From Prorocentrum cordatum (Eukaryota > Sar > Dinophyceae > Prorocentrales > Prorocentraceae): a stretch of DNA of 64,000 nucleotides. Below the pieces are notes generated by a model. The model worked only from the letters and a program-made list of their open reading frames with translations. It had not been told where the DNA came from and did no database searches. This document shows positions 1 through 10,299 of this stretch, in pieces (position 1 is the stretch's first letter; every line of letters starts with the position of its first letter). The stretch covers positions 123,852 to 187,851 of the forward strand of contig CAUYUJ010019087.1 of assembly GCA_963575745.1 (NCBI GenBank), in the 5' to 3' direction. A program made the position numbers and the translations under genes.

Positions 1-580
1 ACGCGCGCATTCCCGCGCAGGCGACCTTGTTTTAGTCCGTCGGCCACGTGTCGCCAGTGTGTCGGTCCCCTCTGGATGCTCTGGCAGGGGACGGATGCCG
101 ATGGGCCGTGGACAGGCGGCAAACCACAAGGCCCGATCGCAGCCCGGCGGGCCCTCCAGAGGCAGAGCAGCAGCCAGCGCCTGCACCCATGCATGCGTTG
201 TCCCAACACGACGGGAAGCTCTTCGCCGTTTTCAGCCCCGGGGGGCCCTCGCCAGGCCTCGGGAGCGTCAAACAGCGACTCAGGATGTAAAGCCAGGCCC
301 CTGCAGAGGAAGGGTTGGGGCTTCCAAGGGCCGCGTATTGGACAAAAAACTGACAGTACCGCGAGCGACGAACATATCCGTATCCGCGCTTTCCCAATGT
401 AGATTCCGGGGCACGCTCCCGCGGATACGGTACGTTCCGCGCGGGGCATCCGCGACAAAAACGCCCTATCCGCAAGGGCGCGGCCCAGGGGCCCGCGAGG
501 CCGAGAATAATATGGATGAGTGCTTCCCCTGCGACATCAATTTGCTTTCCCCAAACCGCTTGCCTGTACAAGTCTTCTAC
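1..580. other. No recognisable gene
   Basis: This GC-rich stretch contains several overlapping open frames on both strands, but none resembles a known protein and none has consistent codon usage. I see no RNA gene or clear repeat here. Confidence 0.5.
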
Positions 581-585
581 ATGCG

Positions 586-612
<27 letters not shown>
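586..612. repeat. (TA)n microsatellite
   Basis: An almost perfect TA dinucleotide run. Similar AT runs recur near 2060-2095, 25640-25674 and 27000-27030, always inside otherwise GC-rich sequence. Confidence 0.9.
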
Positions 613-618
<6 letters not shown>

Positions 619-740
619 GGGAGGTTGGGGGGTGAGTCCGACGTGAAACGGAGACCCCCCCTACAGGGAAATCGGTTTCGGGTTCGTGTCGTACCTGGCG
701 CGCGTGCGGGCTAGGCGAAGGTGCATGGGCGGGCGAGAGG

Positions 741-890
741 AAATCCTCCTGTGGCTGGGCCGCGGCCGGACCAAGTGTTTCTCCTCTGGCGGCCGGTGGC
801 CTGCGGTGTCCCGCTGGTGTCTCGCTGGTGTCCCGCTGGTGTCCCGCTGGTGTCCCAAAATCCTCCTGTGGCTGGGCCGCGGCCGGACCA
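741..890. repeat. 33-bp direct repeat pair around a 12-bp tandem array
   Basis: An identical 33-bp block, containing GGCTGGGCCGCGGCCGGACC, occurs at 741-773 and 858-890. Between the copies, the 12-mer GTGTCCCGCTGG is repeated about four times (roughly 806-857). A further degenerate 12-mer run follows near 925-955. Confidence 0.85.
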
Positions 891-959
891 AAAGTCTCTC
901 CACTGGGCAAACGGCGCCCCGCGGTGTCCTGCTAGTGTCCCGCTGGTGTCCCGCCGTGG

Positions 960-1135
960 CTGCGGCGAGCTATCCAATGCAAGTCCACACGCAAACCGAC
1001 ATGCAAACCGAAAAGCACATCGAAATGCAGATCGGCATGCACATTAAAATGCGAATCGTAAGGCGCCGTGGGTTGCGCTTAAAAAATCGGCGCCTGCGGC
1101 GAGCTTTCCAATGCAAGTCGACATGCAAATCCGCC
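960..1135. repeat. Degenerate 10-11-bp repeat of the ATGCAAATCGA type
   Basis: Short units resembling ATGCAAATCGAC are strung together at 970-1060 and again near 1106-1130. The same motif forms a longer run at about 1840-1945. No coding signal is seen. Confidence 0.7.
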
Positions 1136-1260
1136 GAACCTGTCGGCGTGTGTAAAGGGGCTTCTCCGTTCGACTCGTCGTCTCCGTCGTCTCCGGTCTC
1201 CCCCTCCCAGGGCTCTCCTCTTCAAGCGCGCTATCCAAAACGAAATTAAACGACGTCGTA

Positions 1261-1800
1261 ATGGAGTCGAAAGGAAGCCCCTTCCCTTTGATCCCTTCCC
1301 CACAGGGGGGCGGGGGGAGGGGGGGGGGAGGGGGGGGGGGCCCGGGGCAGATACGACGCCCGCCGGGGCGCACTTTCCTCGAGCGGGCACGCACGGATGC
1401 ACTTCCTCCTCCTCTCCTCCTCCTCCTCCTCCTTTTCCTCTTTTCCTCCTCCTTCTCCTCTCCTCCCTCCTCCTCCTTCCTCCTCCTCCTCCTCCTCCTC
1501 CCCCGCAGAGGCGTCCCGGGAGCGGGCCCCGAGTCAAAATACCACCCCCTAGGGCGCATTTTCCTCGAGCGGGCACGCCCGAGATGCACTTCTTCCTTTC
1601 CGGGAGCACGTCCCAAGTCAGAATATCACACTCCCGGGGCGCACTTTCTTCGAGCGGGCACACAAAGGATGCACTTCCTCCTCCTCCTCCTTCTCCTCCT
1701 CCTCTCCCTCCTCCTCCTCCTCCTCCTCCTCCTCCTCCTGCTCCTCCTCCTTCTCCTCCTCCTCCTCCTCCTCCGCTTCCTCCCCCCACTCCTAGCCCTT
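1261..1800. repeat. Polypyrimidine (CTC)n tract with three copies of a 45-bp box
   Basis: Runs of CTC/CCT dominate. Each run is preceded by a conserved box with the core CGAGCGGGCACGC followed by GATGCACTTCCTCC. The boxes lie near 1366-1410, 1550-1590 and 1636-1680, which indicates tandem duplication of box plus microsatellite. Long open frames here are low-complexity Leu, Ser, Pro or Arg runs and are not genes. Confidence 0.8.
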
Positions 1801-1837
1801 TCGATCAGGGTCGGCGACACCGGCCGTCAGGCCTCTC

Positions 1838-1946
1838 CAATCGATGTGCAGATCGAAAAGCAAATCGACATGCACATCGATATGTCGACATGCAAATCGA
1901 GATGCAGATCGAAAAGCGCATCGACATGCACATCGATATGCTCACG
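1838..1946. repeat. Second run of the ATGCAnATCGA short repeat
   Basis: About ten units alternate between GACATGCACATCGA-like and GATGCAGATCGA-like forms. This is the same family as the run at 960-1135, about 0.8 kb away in the same orientation. Confidence 0.75.
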
Positions 1947-2059
1947 ATCACAATCACACTACTCACTAGACTGCGCACCACAGGCATCGTCAGAACAACA
2001 GTCACCAGTGTTGCTCATTGCTGGCCCCCCCAAACCCCCTTATCACCCGCAGGGTGGTC

Positions 2060-2090
<31 letters not shown>

Positions 2091-2095
2091 CATAC
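2060..2095. repeat. (TA)n microsatellite
   Basis: TA repeat with two interruptions (TATG, CATAC). Confidence 0.9.
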
Positions 2096-2099
2096 ATTG

Positions 2100-3180
2100 T
2101 GCTCGACCACCCTTCAAATGATAAGGAGGTTCGGGAGGGGAGAGGAACCAACGTCTCACTCAATCGGCCTCACTTTCGATCTCACAATCGCTCTCACTCG
2201 ACCGATCTATCGATCTCACCCCCCAATCTGCGATAAAGATATCTATATACCAGAACAACGCGCGCGCTTCGCGTGCGCTTATTTTCTATGGCAGTCCAAG
2301 CCAACCTCACATGATTGGATGATATAATCCCACAAAGATCACTATACGGAAGCGTACTTCCTGACGGACACTTCAGGGGTCACTGAATAAGCAGGCCCTA
2401 AGGGATCCTGCTGCCCTGAGCAAATACACCGAGCAGCTGCCCGACGGTAGCTTTTTGTGAGGCTTAAGGAGGCTCGTGGCTTGTGGACCGTCTTCAGCGG
2501 TCTTGAGGGTCTCCTGGGCCTCGAGGGCCCCTCGAACTATATCGGAGGCGCCTGGGAGGTCACTTGGTAACCCTGGGGGTCAATGATATTGAGTCCAACT
2601 TAAACCATCTAGAAGCTGCCAATCAATCGAAGACGTGTCGGGGGCGCGTTTGGAGCTCCCTCAAGCCGTGCTGTGCCCTGCTGGGAAGCGTTACGATGAT
2701 GCACGATATACGGTACCAGACATATGACGCGGCTCACTGTTCTAATGGAAACGACGTCCAGCACGACTTCGCGCCAAAGGTATGCCTGCAGGGCGATTCC
2801 CCCAGCTGTGTCAGGGAAACCGCCCAGGAAGGCTCCAGGAAGGCGCGCAAGGCAGCCATGTGGAGGACCCAGGAAAGCTCGACGGGGGGTTGCCCGAAAG
2901 CCCCTAACAGCCTGGTACACACATGTTGAAAGTCTTTGGGGGGACGCTCTTGGAGGGCTCTTTGGGGTTTCTGAGGGGTGGGTTGCCTTGAGTTTTGTTG
3001 GGGGGGGTCCTGGTGGCCTCTTGGGACTTCTTGGGCGCGCCTCGAGGGCCTCCCTGGGCTCTTGGCGCCTGGGCTCCAAATGTCGAATGGGATCGACCTT
3101 GAAAAAAAGATTCGACTGATTTTCCCTTGTTGTCAAACTGGGCCTCATACCACATAGTGGAGCAAGCTACTGGGAAAGAG
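2100..3180. other. No recognisable gene; CTTGG/GGCCTC-rich low complexity
   Basis: From about 2480 to 3070 the sequence is a loose repetition of motifs such as CTCTTGGG and GGGCCTC. Similar low-complexity DNA occurs at 23.2-23.5, 26.4-26.9, 59.6-60.1 and 61.7-62.0 kb. Open frames on both strands overlap and show no protein-like features. Confidence 0.5.
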
Positions 3181-3475
3181 AGACGGATGGAGGAACAAGT
3201 GAAAGAAAGATGAGGATGAGAAATAGAGGAGACGGAATCGAATGAGAACGCAGAGAGAGAGAGAGAGGAAAACGTGAAAGAGAGGCGAGGAGCAGGGATA
3301 ACGGGAAATGACGCAGAGGGGAGGAAGGAAGAGGAGAGGAAGGATAATTACGTGGAACGGGAGACGCAGAAGAACCGAGAGCGGGAGAGAGAGAGAGAGA
3401 GAATCAAGATAATGGAGATCGAAGAATGGGGGAAATGGAAACGCGCTCTAGGGAACGGGGGGTCGAACTGGAAAT
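3180..3475. repeat. Purine-rich (GA)n tract
   Basis: The plus strand is almost all G and A, with several pure GA runs (near 3250-3268 and 3390-3403). The frames on both strands are low complexity. Confidence 0.8.
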
Positions 3476-3645
3476 TAGCCTGACGAAAGACCCAACCATA
3501 CGCAGCTGCATGTACCGCGAGGGAGATGAGACGAAGGTGGGGGAGCGCAAAATCCGAGTAGTGCACGCGGTACAGCCTTCTGCCACGACACGTGTGAAAG
3601 GTGTGCCGACATTAATCGGGAGGACGCCTGCTAACGTCGCCATTG

Positions 3646-4347
3646 GGGCCTTCCGTGGAGCTCCCTATGGGGCCACAAAGCGTGTGAGGGGTGTGCCGAA
3701 ACTGGGCGGCGGTGCCACGCGAACTTTCCCACTGTGGTCTTTCGTGGAGCTCCCTATGGGGCCATGAAGCGTTTGAGGGTGTGTCGAAACTGGGCGGCGG
3801 TGCCATGCAAACTTTCCCACAGTGGTCTTTGGTGGAGCTCCCTATGGGGCCACGAAGCGTTTGAGGGCGTGCCGACATGGGGCGGCGGTGCCACGGGGCC
3901 ACGACACGTGCGAGGGGCGTGCCGAAATGGGGCGGCGGTGCCACGCGAGCTTTCCCACAGGGGGCCCTCGCCGGAGTGGGGCCACGAAACTTGTGAGGGG
4001 TGTGCCAGGATGGGGCGGCGGCGCGATGCGAGCTTTCCCACCAGGGCCCTCGGTGGAGCTCCCTATCGGGCCACGAAGTGCGTGAGGGGTGTGCCGAAAT
4101 GGAACGGCAGTGCCATGCGAACGTTCCCACTGGGGCTTTAGGTGGGGGCTCCCTATGGGGCCACGAAACGTGTGAGGGGTGACCGAAATGGGGCGGCAGT
4201 GCCATGCGAACTTGCCCACAAGGGCCTTCGGCGGAGCTCCATGGCGCCACGAAACGTGTGAGGGGTGTGCCAGAATGGGGCGGCGGTGCCATGCGAACTT
4301 GCCCACAGGGGCCTCTGGTGGAGTTTCCTATGGGGTCACGAAACGTG
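3646..4347 (+). repeat. Tandem array of a ~90-bp repeat, about eight units
   Basis: Each unit begins with GGAGCTCCCTATGGGGCCAC, continues with a GAAGCGTGTGAGGGGTGTGC-like segment and a GGGCGGCGGTGCCA-like segment, and ends with a CTTTCCCACAGGGGCC-like segment. Units start near 3655, 3743, 3832, 4050, 4145, 4230 and 4316. Internal deletions occur around 3890-3975. The same unit appears in the opposite orientation near 55.15-55.28 and 56.89-57.07 kb, and in part near 23.54-23.60 kb. Overlapping open frames on both strands follow from the repeat and are unlikely to be genes. Confidence 0.9.
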
Positions 4348-4384
4348 ACGGTCCAGCAGAGACATCCTCCCAAAAATTTGGTGG

Positions 4385-4615
4385 TTTGGGCCGTTTAGCC
4401 TCAGACATCCTGACAGCTCTCGTTTCTGCGTTGGCCGGGATTGGGCGCTTCGCCTGGGACATCCTCCTAATTCTGAGCTCCGAGTCGCCGAGTGCGAAGT
4501 GGTCTGGCGCGTTTCGCCTAAGACATCCTCACATCTCTGCGCTCCGAGAAGCCGCGCGCGAAGTGGTCTGGCGCGTTTCGCCGGAGACATCCCCGCAACT
4601 CTGCGCTCCGCGCCG
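4385..4615 (+). repeat. 64-bp tandem repeat, about 3.5 units
   Basis: The core is GGTCTGGCGCGTTTCGCC, followed by AGACATCC, CTCTGCGCTCC and GCGCGAAGT. Core starts are spaced at 63-64 bp (about 4448, 4511 and 4575). The array directly follows the 90-bp array and ends in a (CTC)n run at about 4625-4700. Confidence 0.85.
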
Positions 4616-4877
4616 CCGCCACAGGAGCTCGCCTCCTCCTCCTCCTCCTCCTCTCCTCCTCCTCCTCCTCCTCCTCTCCTTCCTCCTCCTCCTCTCCCTC
4701 CTCCCTGCCACGCGGAGCTCTGCGGACGGAAAAGGTTACAGCTGCGGAGCACCCTGATCGCTGCATGAATGAAGAGGCGGGTCGAGGAAAAAAGGCGGTC
4801 GGCTGGTGAACACGTGCCAGCACACATGTGGGGACATGGCCATGTGCAACTCAACCATCGCTTTCCCTGTTCTACAG

Positions 4878-5051
4878 ATCGTGGCCGTCTGGGCCACCAA
4901 GCTAGTCGGCACTGAGGCGAGAGCACAACGTCTCCAATTCATTGCGAGGACACCTGCGGCGAAACGGCTGCCGGACTGGGCGGTCTGGGGCGCCCCGTCC
5001 CCGGTGGGGCTGCTCCGTGGATCTCTTCTCACTTTCCTGAGAACCCTCTAA
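4878..5051 (+). CDS. Possible terminal exon of an unidentified gene (partial)
   Basis: A 57-codon open frame runs from 4878 to a TAA at 5049-5051. Just before it is a convincing 3' splice acceptor: the pyrimidine-rich tract TCGCTTTCCCTGTTCTACAG. The peptide starts IVAVWATKLVGTEAR and ends in RGSLLTFLRTL. It has mixed composition and G or C at most third codon positions, unlike the low-complexity frames around it. No family was recognised. A foldback element (5095-5219) lies just downstream. The exon call rests only on the acceptor, composition and stop; it could be chance. Confidence 0.28.
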   Translation: MVAVWATKLVGTEARAQRLQFIARTPAAKRLPDWAVWGAPSPVGLLRGSLLTFLRTL

Positions 5052-5094
5052 TTAGCGATATGCTGTTAGGCACCTGCAACTGCACCCCTCTCTC

Positions 5095-5219
5095 GCCATC
5101 GCTCGGACGTCCATTCCCTGTGTTTTTTTCGGTTTCGTGCGTGTTTTTTTCGCCAAATGCTCAAGGATGCTCCTCGATGGTCCTCGCCGAAGGAAAAAAG
5201 CACACGTCCGAGCGATGCC
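5095..5219. mobile_element. Foldback element, family A copy 1
   Basis: The terminal inverted repeats are GCCATCGCTCGGACGT (5095-5110) and ACGTCCGAGCGATGCC (5204-5219), matching at 15 of 16 positions. The interior has T-rich then A-rich halves (TGTTTTTTTCGG, GCCGAAGGAAAAAAG). The copy at 17978-18108 is highly similar. There is no coding capacity, so it is MITE-like. Confidence 0.85.
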
Positions 5220-5639
5220 AAGCTCTTCCCGCGCGGGCGCGGAGCCTCGTCTGGGGTGCCCCCTGGCAGCCGCTGCAAGGCCGAGACCACCATGGCGGTG
5301 GGCGTCCGGCCTGGCGGCTGGGCGGTGGGGGGGGAGCCGTGCGCACCCGCCGCGGCTGCCGCCGCCGCTGCCGCCGACGCCGTCTCCGCGGTCGCCGTGC
5401 TCGAAGCCCGTCCTCCTCCTGCCCCTCCTCTCTTCCCCCTCCTCGACCTCCACGAGAACGACTGTCCATGCACCGGTCTGCTACCGTAGGTGAAGCCTGC
5501 GTACCTCCTCGATGCGGTCCACTCAACACTGGGGCATCCTGCCGACACCCCCCTTCCGTAGGGGTTCACGAGGGCGCCCGCGCTGAAGCATGCCCAAGAT
5601 CACCACGAATCGCTCCAGCATGCTCTGGAACTTAGTGGG

Positions 5640-5850
5640 CCCCGGAAACAGCAGGGCCGTTTTTTCACCGTTTTCGAAAAAGTGCCCCTTGAAAACGGGA
5701 ACGGCAAAAAAACTGCGACCAGAAACGGCAAAAAAACGGCTCCAGAAAGGGAACTGGGGCCGGAACCGGTCAAAAAACGGCGACGGAACCGATACACAAA
5801 CGGCGTCGGAACCAGCAAAAAAACTGCAAAACGGAACCGGTAACAAAAAC
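5640..5850. repeat. Degenerate repeats of the AAAAAACGGnnACGGAACCG type
   Basis: Short irregular units alternating A-runs with CGG/ACCGG fill this stretch. Related fragments occur near 13505-13560, 13915-13935 and 31800-31850, and all carry the GGGCCGTTTTTT or GCCCTGTCGTTTCCA motif. The long minus-strand frame here is phenylalanine-rich and looks like a repeat translation. Confidence 0.65.
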
Positions 5851-6337
5851 GGCCCTGTCGTTTCCAAGGCCCACTGAGCTCTGGAACACCCCTCAACTTT
5901 CCCGAACCGGGCGTTTTCGCCCAGTTCGGGCCCCGGGACCTCACATATCGATACGGCTCGCACGATGTGGTCCGGGACGCCAGCCGTCGCCTTGTTCACG
6001 ATGCTGTATGTTTGCTCGCTGCGTCGGATCAGGGGCCTCGCCTCGCGGCGGGGCAGAGACGACAGACCAGGTGTAGGCAGCAGATTCTGTACTGTGCCCT
6101 CCCCTCTTTCCACGTCTCCTCTATTTCTCGGGGCGGCGGATGGGGGCCTCTGAGCTGGATGAGCGTGGAGGAGATCGCCCAAGAAGTCAACCTCGCTCGA
6201 CGTCGACCCCCAGACCCCATCCAGCAGAGGGAAATGTCAAGGCCTCCGAGCCACGCCCAACCCTGGCGACGAGTGTGGCCCACTTCGCCCCGTTCCTTCT
6301 GGCTGGAACCATCGCTGGGCCAATTATGAAGGGGCCC

Positions 6338-6487
6338 TGGGACACTCAAATAAATACACACAAATAAAAAGATTCCCCATATTTTCCCATATTTTCTAGG
6401 TTTTGTCTTCCCCCCCACTTCCCATATTTCCCCATATTTTCGGGGGAATCGACGACTCATTGTGTCTGTGTATTTTTTTCCTTCCTG
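6338..6487. repeat. Dispersed 150-bp repeat, family J copy 1
   Basis: An A/T-rich block with GGGACACnCAAATAAATACACACAAATAAAA at its left end, four CATATTTTCCC-type motifs, and TGTGTCTGTGTATTTTTT at its right end. It is about 85-90 percent like 8741-8890 by eye, in the same orientation. Both copies are open on the minus strand in the same frame. The frame gives peptides sharing RRF, KYG, PRKY, KIWG and FLFVCIYL. Confidence 0.85.
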
Positions 6488-6825
6488 AAATTTAGCCCCC
6501 CAGCCGGCTCCGACCTCCTCTCGTCCACCCCCCTCCCTCCCCAAGGCCCTCTTTTGACAAACGAACGACGCACACCCATCCCCACAGGGACATCGGAGAG
6601 AGGAGGATTGGCTACGGGCATGGGTGCGGGTTGTCGGACCCCTGGGGGAACTCCCGCTCGAACGGTGACCCTCATCCGACAACACGCTTTTTGACAGGCA
6701 AAAGCGGGCGGCAAGCGCGGTCGCCGACGCCCAGCGCGGAGCCCCCTAGTCGGGCACCTTGCGCAGCGAACCCCGCGAAGTCCGCCACGCGGCCGCCGGC
6801 GCAGAGCGGGGCCCCAAGCGGTATG

Positions 6826-7140
6826 GGTATGGGTGTGTGTATATGTGTGCGTGTGTTGTGAGTGTCGTGTGTGGTGTGGATGTTGCGTTTTGTGTGTTAT
6901 ATGTTGTGTGTAGAGTGTGTGTATGTGTGTGTGCGTGTGGTCGTGTGTGTGCGGTGTGTGTGTGTGTGTGCTGTGTGCTGTGTGCTGTGTGTTGTGTGTG
7001 TGTGTGTCCTGCGTGTTGTGTGTGTGGTGTGTGTCGTGTGTTGTGTGTTGTGTGTTGTGCGTTGTGCATTGTGTGCTGTGTGTGATGTGTGGTGTGGTGT
7101 GGTGTGTGTGTGTGTGTTGTAGGTGTGTGTGTGTGAGGTG
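6826..7140. repeat. GT-rich imperfect microsatellite
   Basis: About 310 bp of GTGTGT interrupted by C, T and A. It gives Cys/Val-rich frames on the plus strand and His/Thr-rich frames on the minus strand, none of which is credible as a gene. Confidence 0.9.
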
Positions 7141-7146
7141 TGCCAA

Positions 7147-7370
7147 AGGAGGCCCAAAAAAAAGGCGAAAGCGAGGCACAGGTAGCGGTATCCATACGGC
7201 TTTCCTCCTCTGAGTCCAGCCGTGGCGACGAGGGCCTCCCAGGAGGCCCAGAGAAGGCGAAAACGAGGTCAGGGTAGCAGTATTGGTAAGGTTCCCTCCT
7301 CTGAGAGTCCTGCCGTGGCGACGAGGGCGTCCCAGGAGGCCCAGAGAAGGTAATAACGAGGCAAGAGCGC
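7147..7370. repeat. Tandem 93-100-bp repeat related to family F
   Basis: About 2.4 units, each starting GAGGCCCA, continuing GGCGAAAACGAGG and GCCGTGGCGACGAGGGCnTCCCAG. Single copies of the same sequence sit inside the family F elements at 8.6, 17.4, 34.8 and (inverted) 58.0 kb. Confidence 0.8.
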
Positions 7371-7574
7371 CCGGCTCGAAAGGGCCCCGCGAGAGCTCGG
7401 GGCCTTGGAGCGGGGGATTGACTGCAGAATTCATTTGCCCGGAACTCGTTTTTCCCGTCGAAGGCACGAACAGAAATTGTGGAACGAACTACGAGCTATC
7501 TGAGTAATTATCCATCACCGTGCATCCGGCGAGAAGGTCAATTCTGGGGTGCACCCAGTAATTAGTCCATCCCC

Positions 7575-7767
7575 CCTGCTCGAGGCCTGAGCTCCCCTCG
7601 ACGGGGCCGCCTGCGGCCCCGGGGCGCCCCTCCGCGCCTGAGCTGTCGGACGCCACGAACACCTCGATGCCCGCGGCCTGCCGGCGCGCATCGCGCGGAG
7701 CGGCGGCGCGGCCAGCCGGGCCCTCGGCTCGGGCGGGACCGATCGACCACCTCAACGGCGGCCGCGG
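7575..7767 (-). CDS. Possible exon of an unidentified gene (partial)
   Basis: A minus-strand open segment starts after a CTGCGGGTCGCAG acceptor-like site at about 7768. It encodes a peptide of mixed composition containing RDARRQAAGIEVFVASDSSG and ending near SSGLEQG. Nearly every codon ends in G or C, the coding signature also seen in the intact transporter gene at 38-41 kb. The open frame continues upstream to about 7977, but with weaker bias. No domain was recognised. The 3' boundary is uncertain and I could not find partner exons. Confidence 0.32.
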
Positions 7768-7984
7768 CTGCGACCCGCAGACGGTCGGACCGGCGTCATA
7801 ATCACGGCAGTTTCGTGCCGTGTGGACCCCGGCCTTGGTCCTGACACCGCGGGGATCGCTCAACCCGGAACGATCGGCCGTTTCCGGAGCGTCAGGTCGT
7901 CCGACATCGACCGATTCTGGGTCGCCGGCGGCGTTCAAAGTGGAACCGGCGGAGGAAATATCGCCGCCGGTCGACACGACACGA

Positions 7985-8600
7985 ACCTACCGTACAGTCA
8001 GACCGCTGCCATCAAGAACCCCAAAAAGGGAACGAGGCCCCTTTTCACTATAAGTGAAACTTCGATGTCCCAGAGAACACCAGCGGAAAACCCAGGACAC
8101 ACTATACAACTATAGAGGATCACTGAGCCTCTCCACAGCGAAAAGGGTTCCTTCTTCAGCGGCCCGACTGTAGGGCAGCCTGCAGGCGTCGCGGGTTGGG
8201 ACCTAAGCGCCCAAAGAACACATCACTCATAGTGACGCACAGAGCATCTCTTCGAGATCGCTCCACGCATCCCTGGCGCCACAATTCATTATCGCATAAA
8301 CGAAATCTCGCGCCTCACAGGCATCAGACAAATACCCTCTGCTCCTTGGGACTTGATGCTTCCTGGTGCTGTGACATGAACTGTCGATCCAACCAATCAA
8401 GCCGATCGATCGGCCCGGGCGACCAATGCGATCGTATGAGCCCAGGCCTCCGACGACATGACCTGAGCATGACGTGAGCCTGGGGGGCTCTCGACCAGAT
8501 TCTGAATCCCAGAAAGCCCGCTACTGGGAAGCATCGGGGGGGGAGGCATCGACCAGGAATCGGCGGTACCCTGCCGATAGATCGGCGATGGGCCCCCTCG
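7985..8600. other. No recognisable gene
   Basis: Mixed composition with moderate AT content. It contains part of a dispersed motif (GATCGCTCAACCCGGAACGA at about 7854, related to 57470) and no convincing exon. Confidence 0.4.
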
Positions 8601-8606
8601 ACTGGG

Positions 8607-8715
8607 GAAGCCGAAAGGCATCGATACCGCTACTCCCCGGGCCTCTCCTGGGGTGCGCTCTGACCAGGATTTCGAGGCGAATCCAGCGGTGGCGACGAGG
8701 GCCGCCCAGGAGGCC
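8607..8715 (+). mobile_element. Family F element, partial
   Basis: Begins GGCATCGATACCGCTACTCC, then CTGGGGTGCGCTCTGACCAG, CGAATCCAGCGGTGGCGACG and GCCCAGGAGGCCTC. It lacks the GGTACC-type right end found in the fuller copies at 17434-17576 and 34845-34983. Confidence 0.7.
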
Positions 8716-8740
8716 TCAAAAGGGGAGGATTGAAGGGGAA

Positions 8741-8890
8741 CTGGGACACACAAATAAATACACACAAATAAAAATACCCCCCATATTTTCTCATATTTTC
8801 TAGGCTTTTGTCTTCCCCCCCACTTCCCATATTTTCCCATATTTTCTTGGAATCGCCGATTAAGTGTGTCTGTGTGTTTTTTCCCCTCCT
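8741..8890. repeat. Dispersed 150-bp repeat, family J copy 2
   Basis: Same sequence and orientation as 6338-6487, with the same CATATTTTCC series and TGTGTCTGTGTG right end. Confidence 0.85.
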
Positions 8891-9090
8891 GAAGGAGGGG
8901 GGGCAGGGCAGCAGCAGGGGGCACCCGCTCCTCCTCTGACCGATAGGCGGAGACGCACGCTCTCCTGGGCGGGGGGGGCCGTCGGGCGCCCCCGTCGGCG
9001 AGACGTCGGGGATTTGCGGTGCCGATGCGCCCCCCCCCCCCCCCGAGCCTACATCTCCCCCTGGCGTGGCCCCCGACCCCCGTTAGAGGG

Positions 9091-9243
9091 AAGAGAACTA
9101 TGCACATGCACCGATTCTAGCCAGGCCCATCCTGAGCCCAGGATCGGTGCATACGCCCTCCTACCTTGGCCAGGACGGCATATGCACCGATCCTGGGTCA
9201 AGGATGGGCCTTGCCAGGATCAATGCATGTGCATAATTCTCTT
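9091..9243. mobile_element. Nested 153-bp foldback (imperfect palindrome)
   Basis: Arms of about 63 bp (9091-9153 and 9181-9243) pair along their length around a 27-nt loop. The outer ends include GAGAACTATGCACATGCA against TGCATGTGCATAATTCTC. The innermost 13 bp (GGATCGGTGCATA at 9141-9153, TATGCACCGATCC at 9181-9193) are perfect. No other copy was recognised in the window. Confidence 0.85.
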
Positions 9244-9419
9244 CGCCCGACCCGTGCTCCCCAGGTACAGTCGACCCGTGTCAGAAGGATGCGCGGTAAG
9301 GGTGCACGGGCCTCGGCATGTCAACGTTTTTCGAACGAGATCGGCTAGCGAAAGTCGCCAAGGATGGGCCGAAGGGGCAAGGGTGCAAGAGTACCCATGG
9401 GAAGGTTGCCCATCCTCGC

Positions 9420-10100
9420 TATGAGGGTTGACTGTGAACTGCGCTTCGCGCTGGCGCAGTCTGGAACCTGACTCCAAGGTGGCGCCGACGCGAGTCGTGA
9501 CGCTGCCAGACACCTCTCCCCCCTGGTAGCGCACGTACGTTACCGCAAGATGAGAAGACGACCACGCTTCGTGCAGCGGGGCCGACGCAAGAGTGTCCGT
9601 CTGAGCCCCTTCCCAAACATCGGGCGGCTCGACAGGTTCGAGACATGGGCCCCGCGCCGTCTCGACCCCTTCCCAAAGGCTGATTTTGACTCCTGCGTCG
9701 GTGTCTTTGTGGCACCTGGCTCGGAAACCGGCCCCGTCGAGTTGCGGCGTCGTTTCTCGACCTCCAGAGGTATCCGCGGGGACCTCTGGAGATCTCGTTC
9801 CTCGCCCTTCTCCTGCCCTGGGCGAGGGCGAAGGCGAGGAAGGACGAGCACGGGAACAAGCCGGATGCGGAGGAGGAGGAGGAGGAGGAGGAGGAGGAGG
9901 ACGACGACGTGGACCCGCAGTGCAAGGGGAGCACGATGACGATACATCTGTGCAAAATAAACAACTACATTCAGGCTCGATGCACAAGTAAGCGTGACGG
10001 GTAGAGAAAGGTCAGAACTGGCTGGGGACAGGCGTCACCGATCTCGAAACTCAGCTCGTGCACCATTGTACCGTAGTCCTCTTGCTAATCAACCTGTGGC
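9420..10100. other. No confident gene; includes (GGA)n at 9866-9903
   Basis: Several mutually overlapping frames are open on both strands. The segment 9550-9860 has mixed composition, but no frame shows a clear coding bias or family resemblance. Confidence 0.35.
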
Positions 10101-10299
10101 TAGGCGAGGCATACTCGCTGTGCGCAGCGTGCACCATCGCGCTTACGCGGCACCAAGCGACAAGAACGAAGTAGACGAAGCCAGGTCTGGACAGGAAAAA
10201 CCACGATATGCCTGTAGACCTCCAAGTAGTGGAAACAAATTATCGATTTGACGCCCTTATCGACGCCACCATAGTGGGACACAATTATTTCTCCGCGGC

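Noticed and set aside
5523-6182. 219-codon minus-strand frame with a phenylalanine-rich repeat
   Set aside because: Its repetitive half is a translation of the AAAAAACGG repeat also found elsewhere. The remainder has no coding bias.
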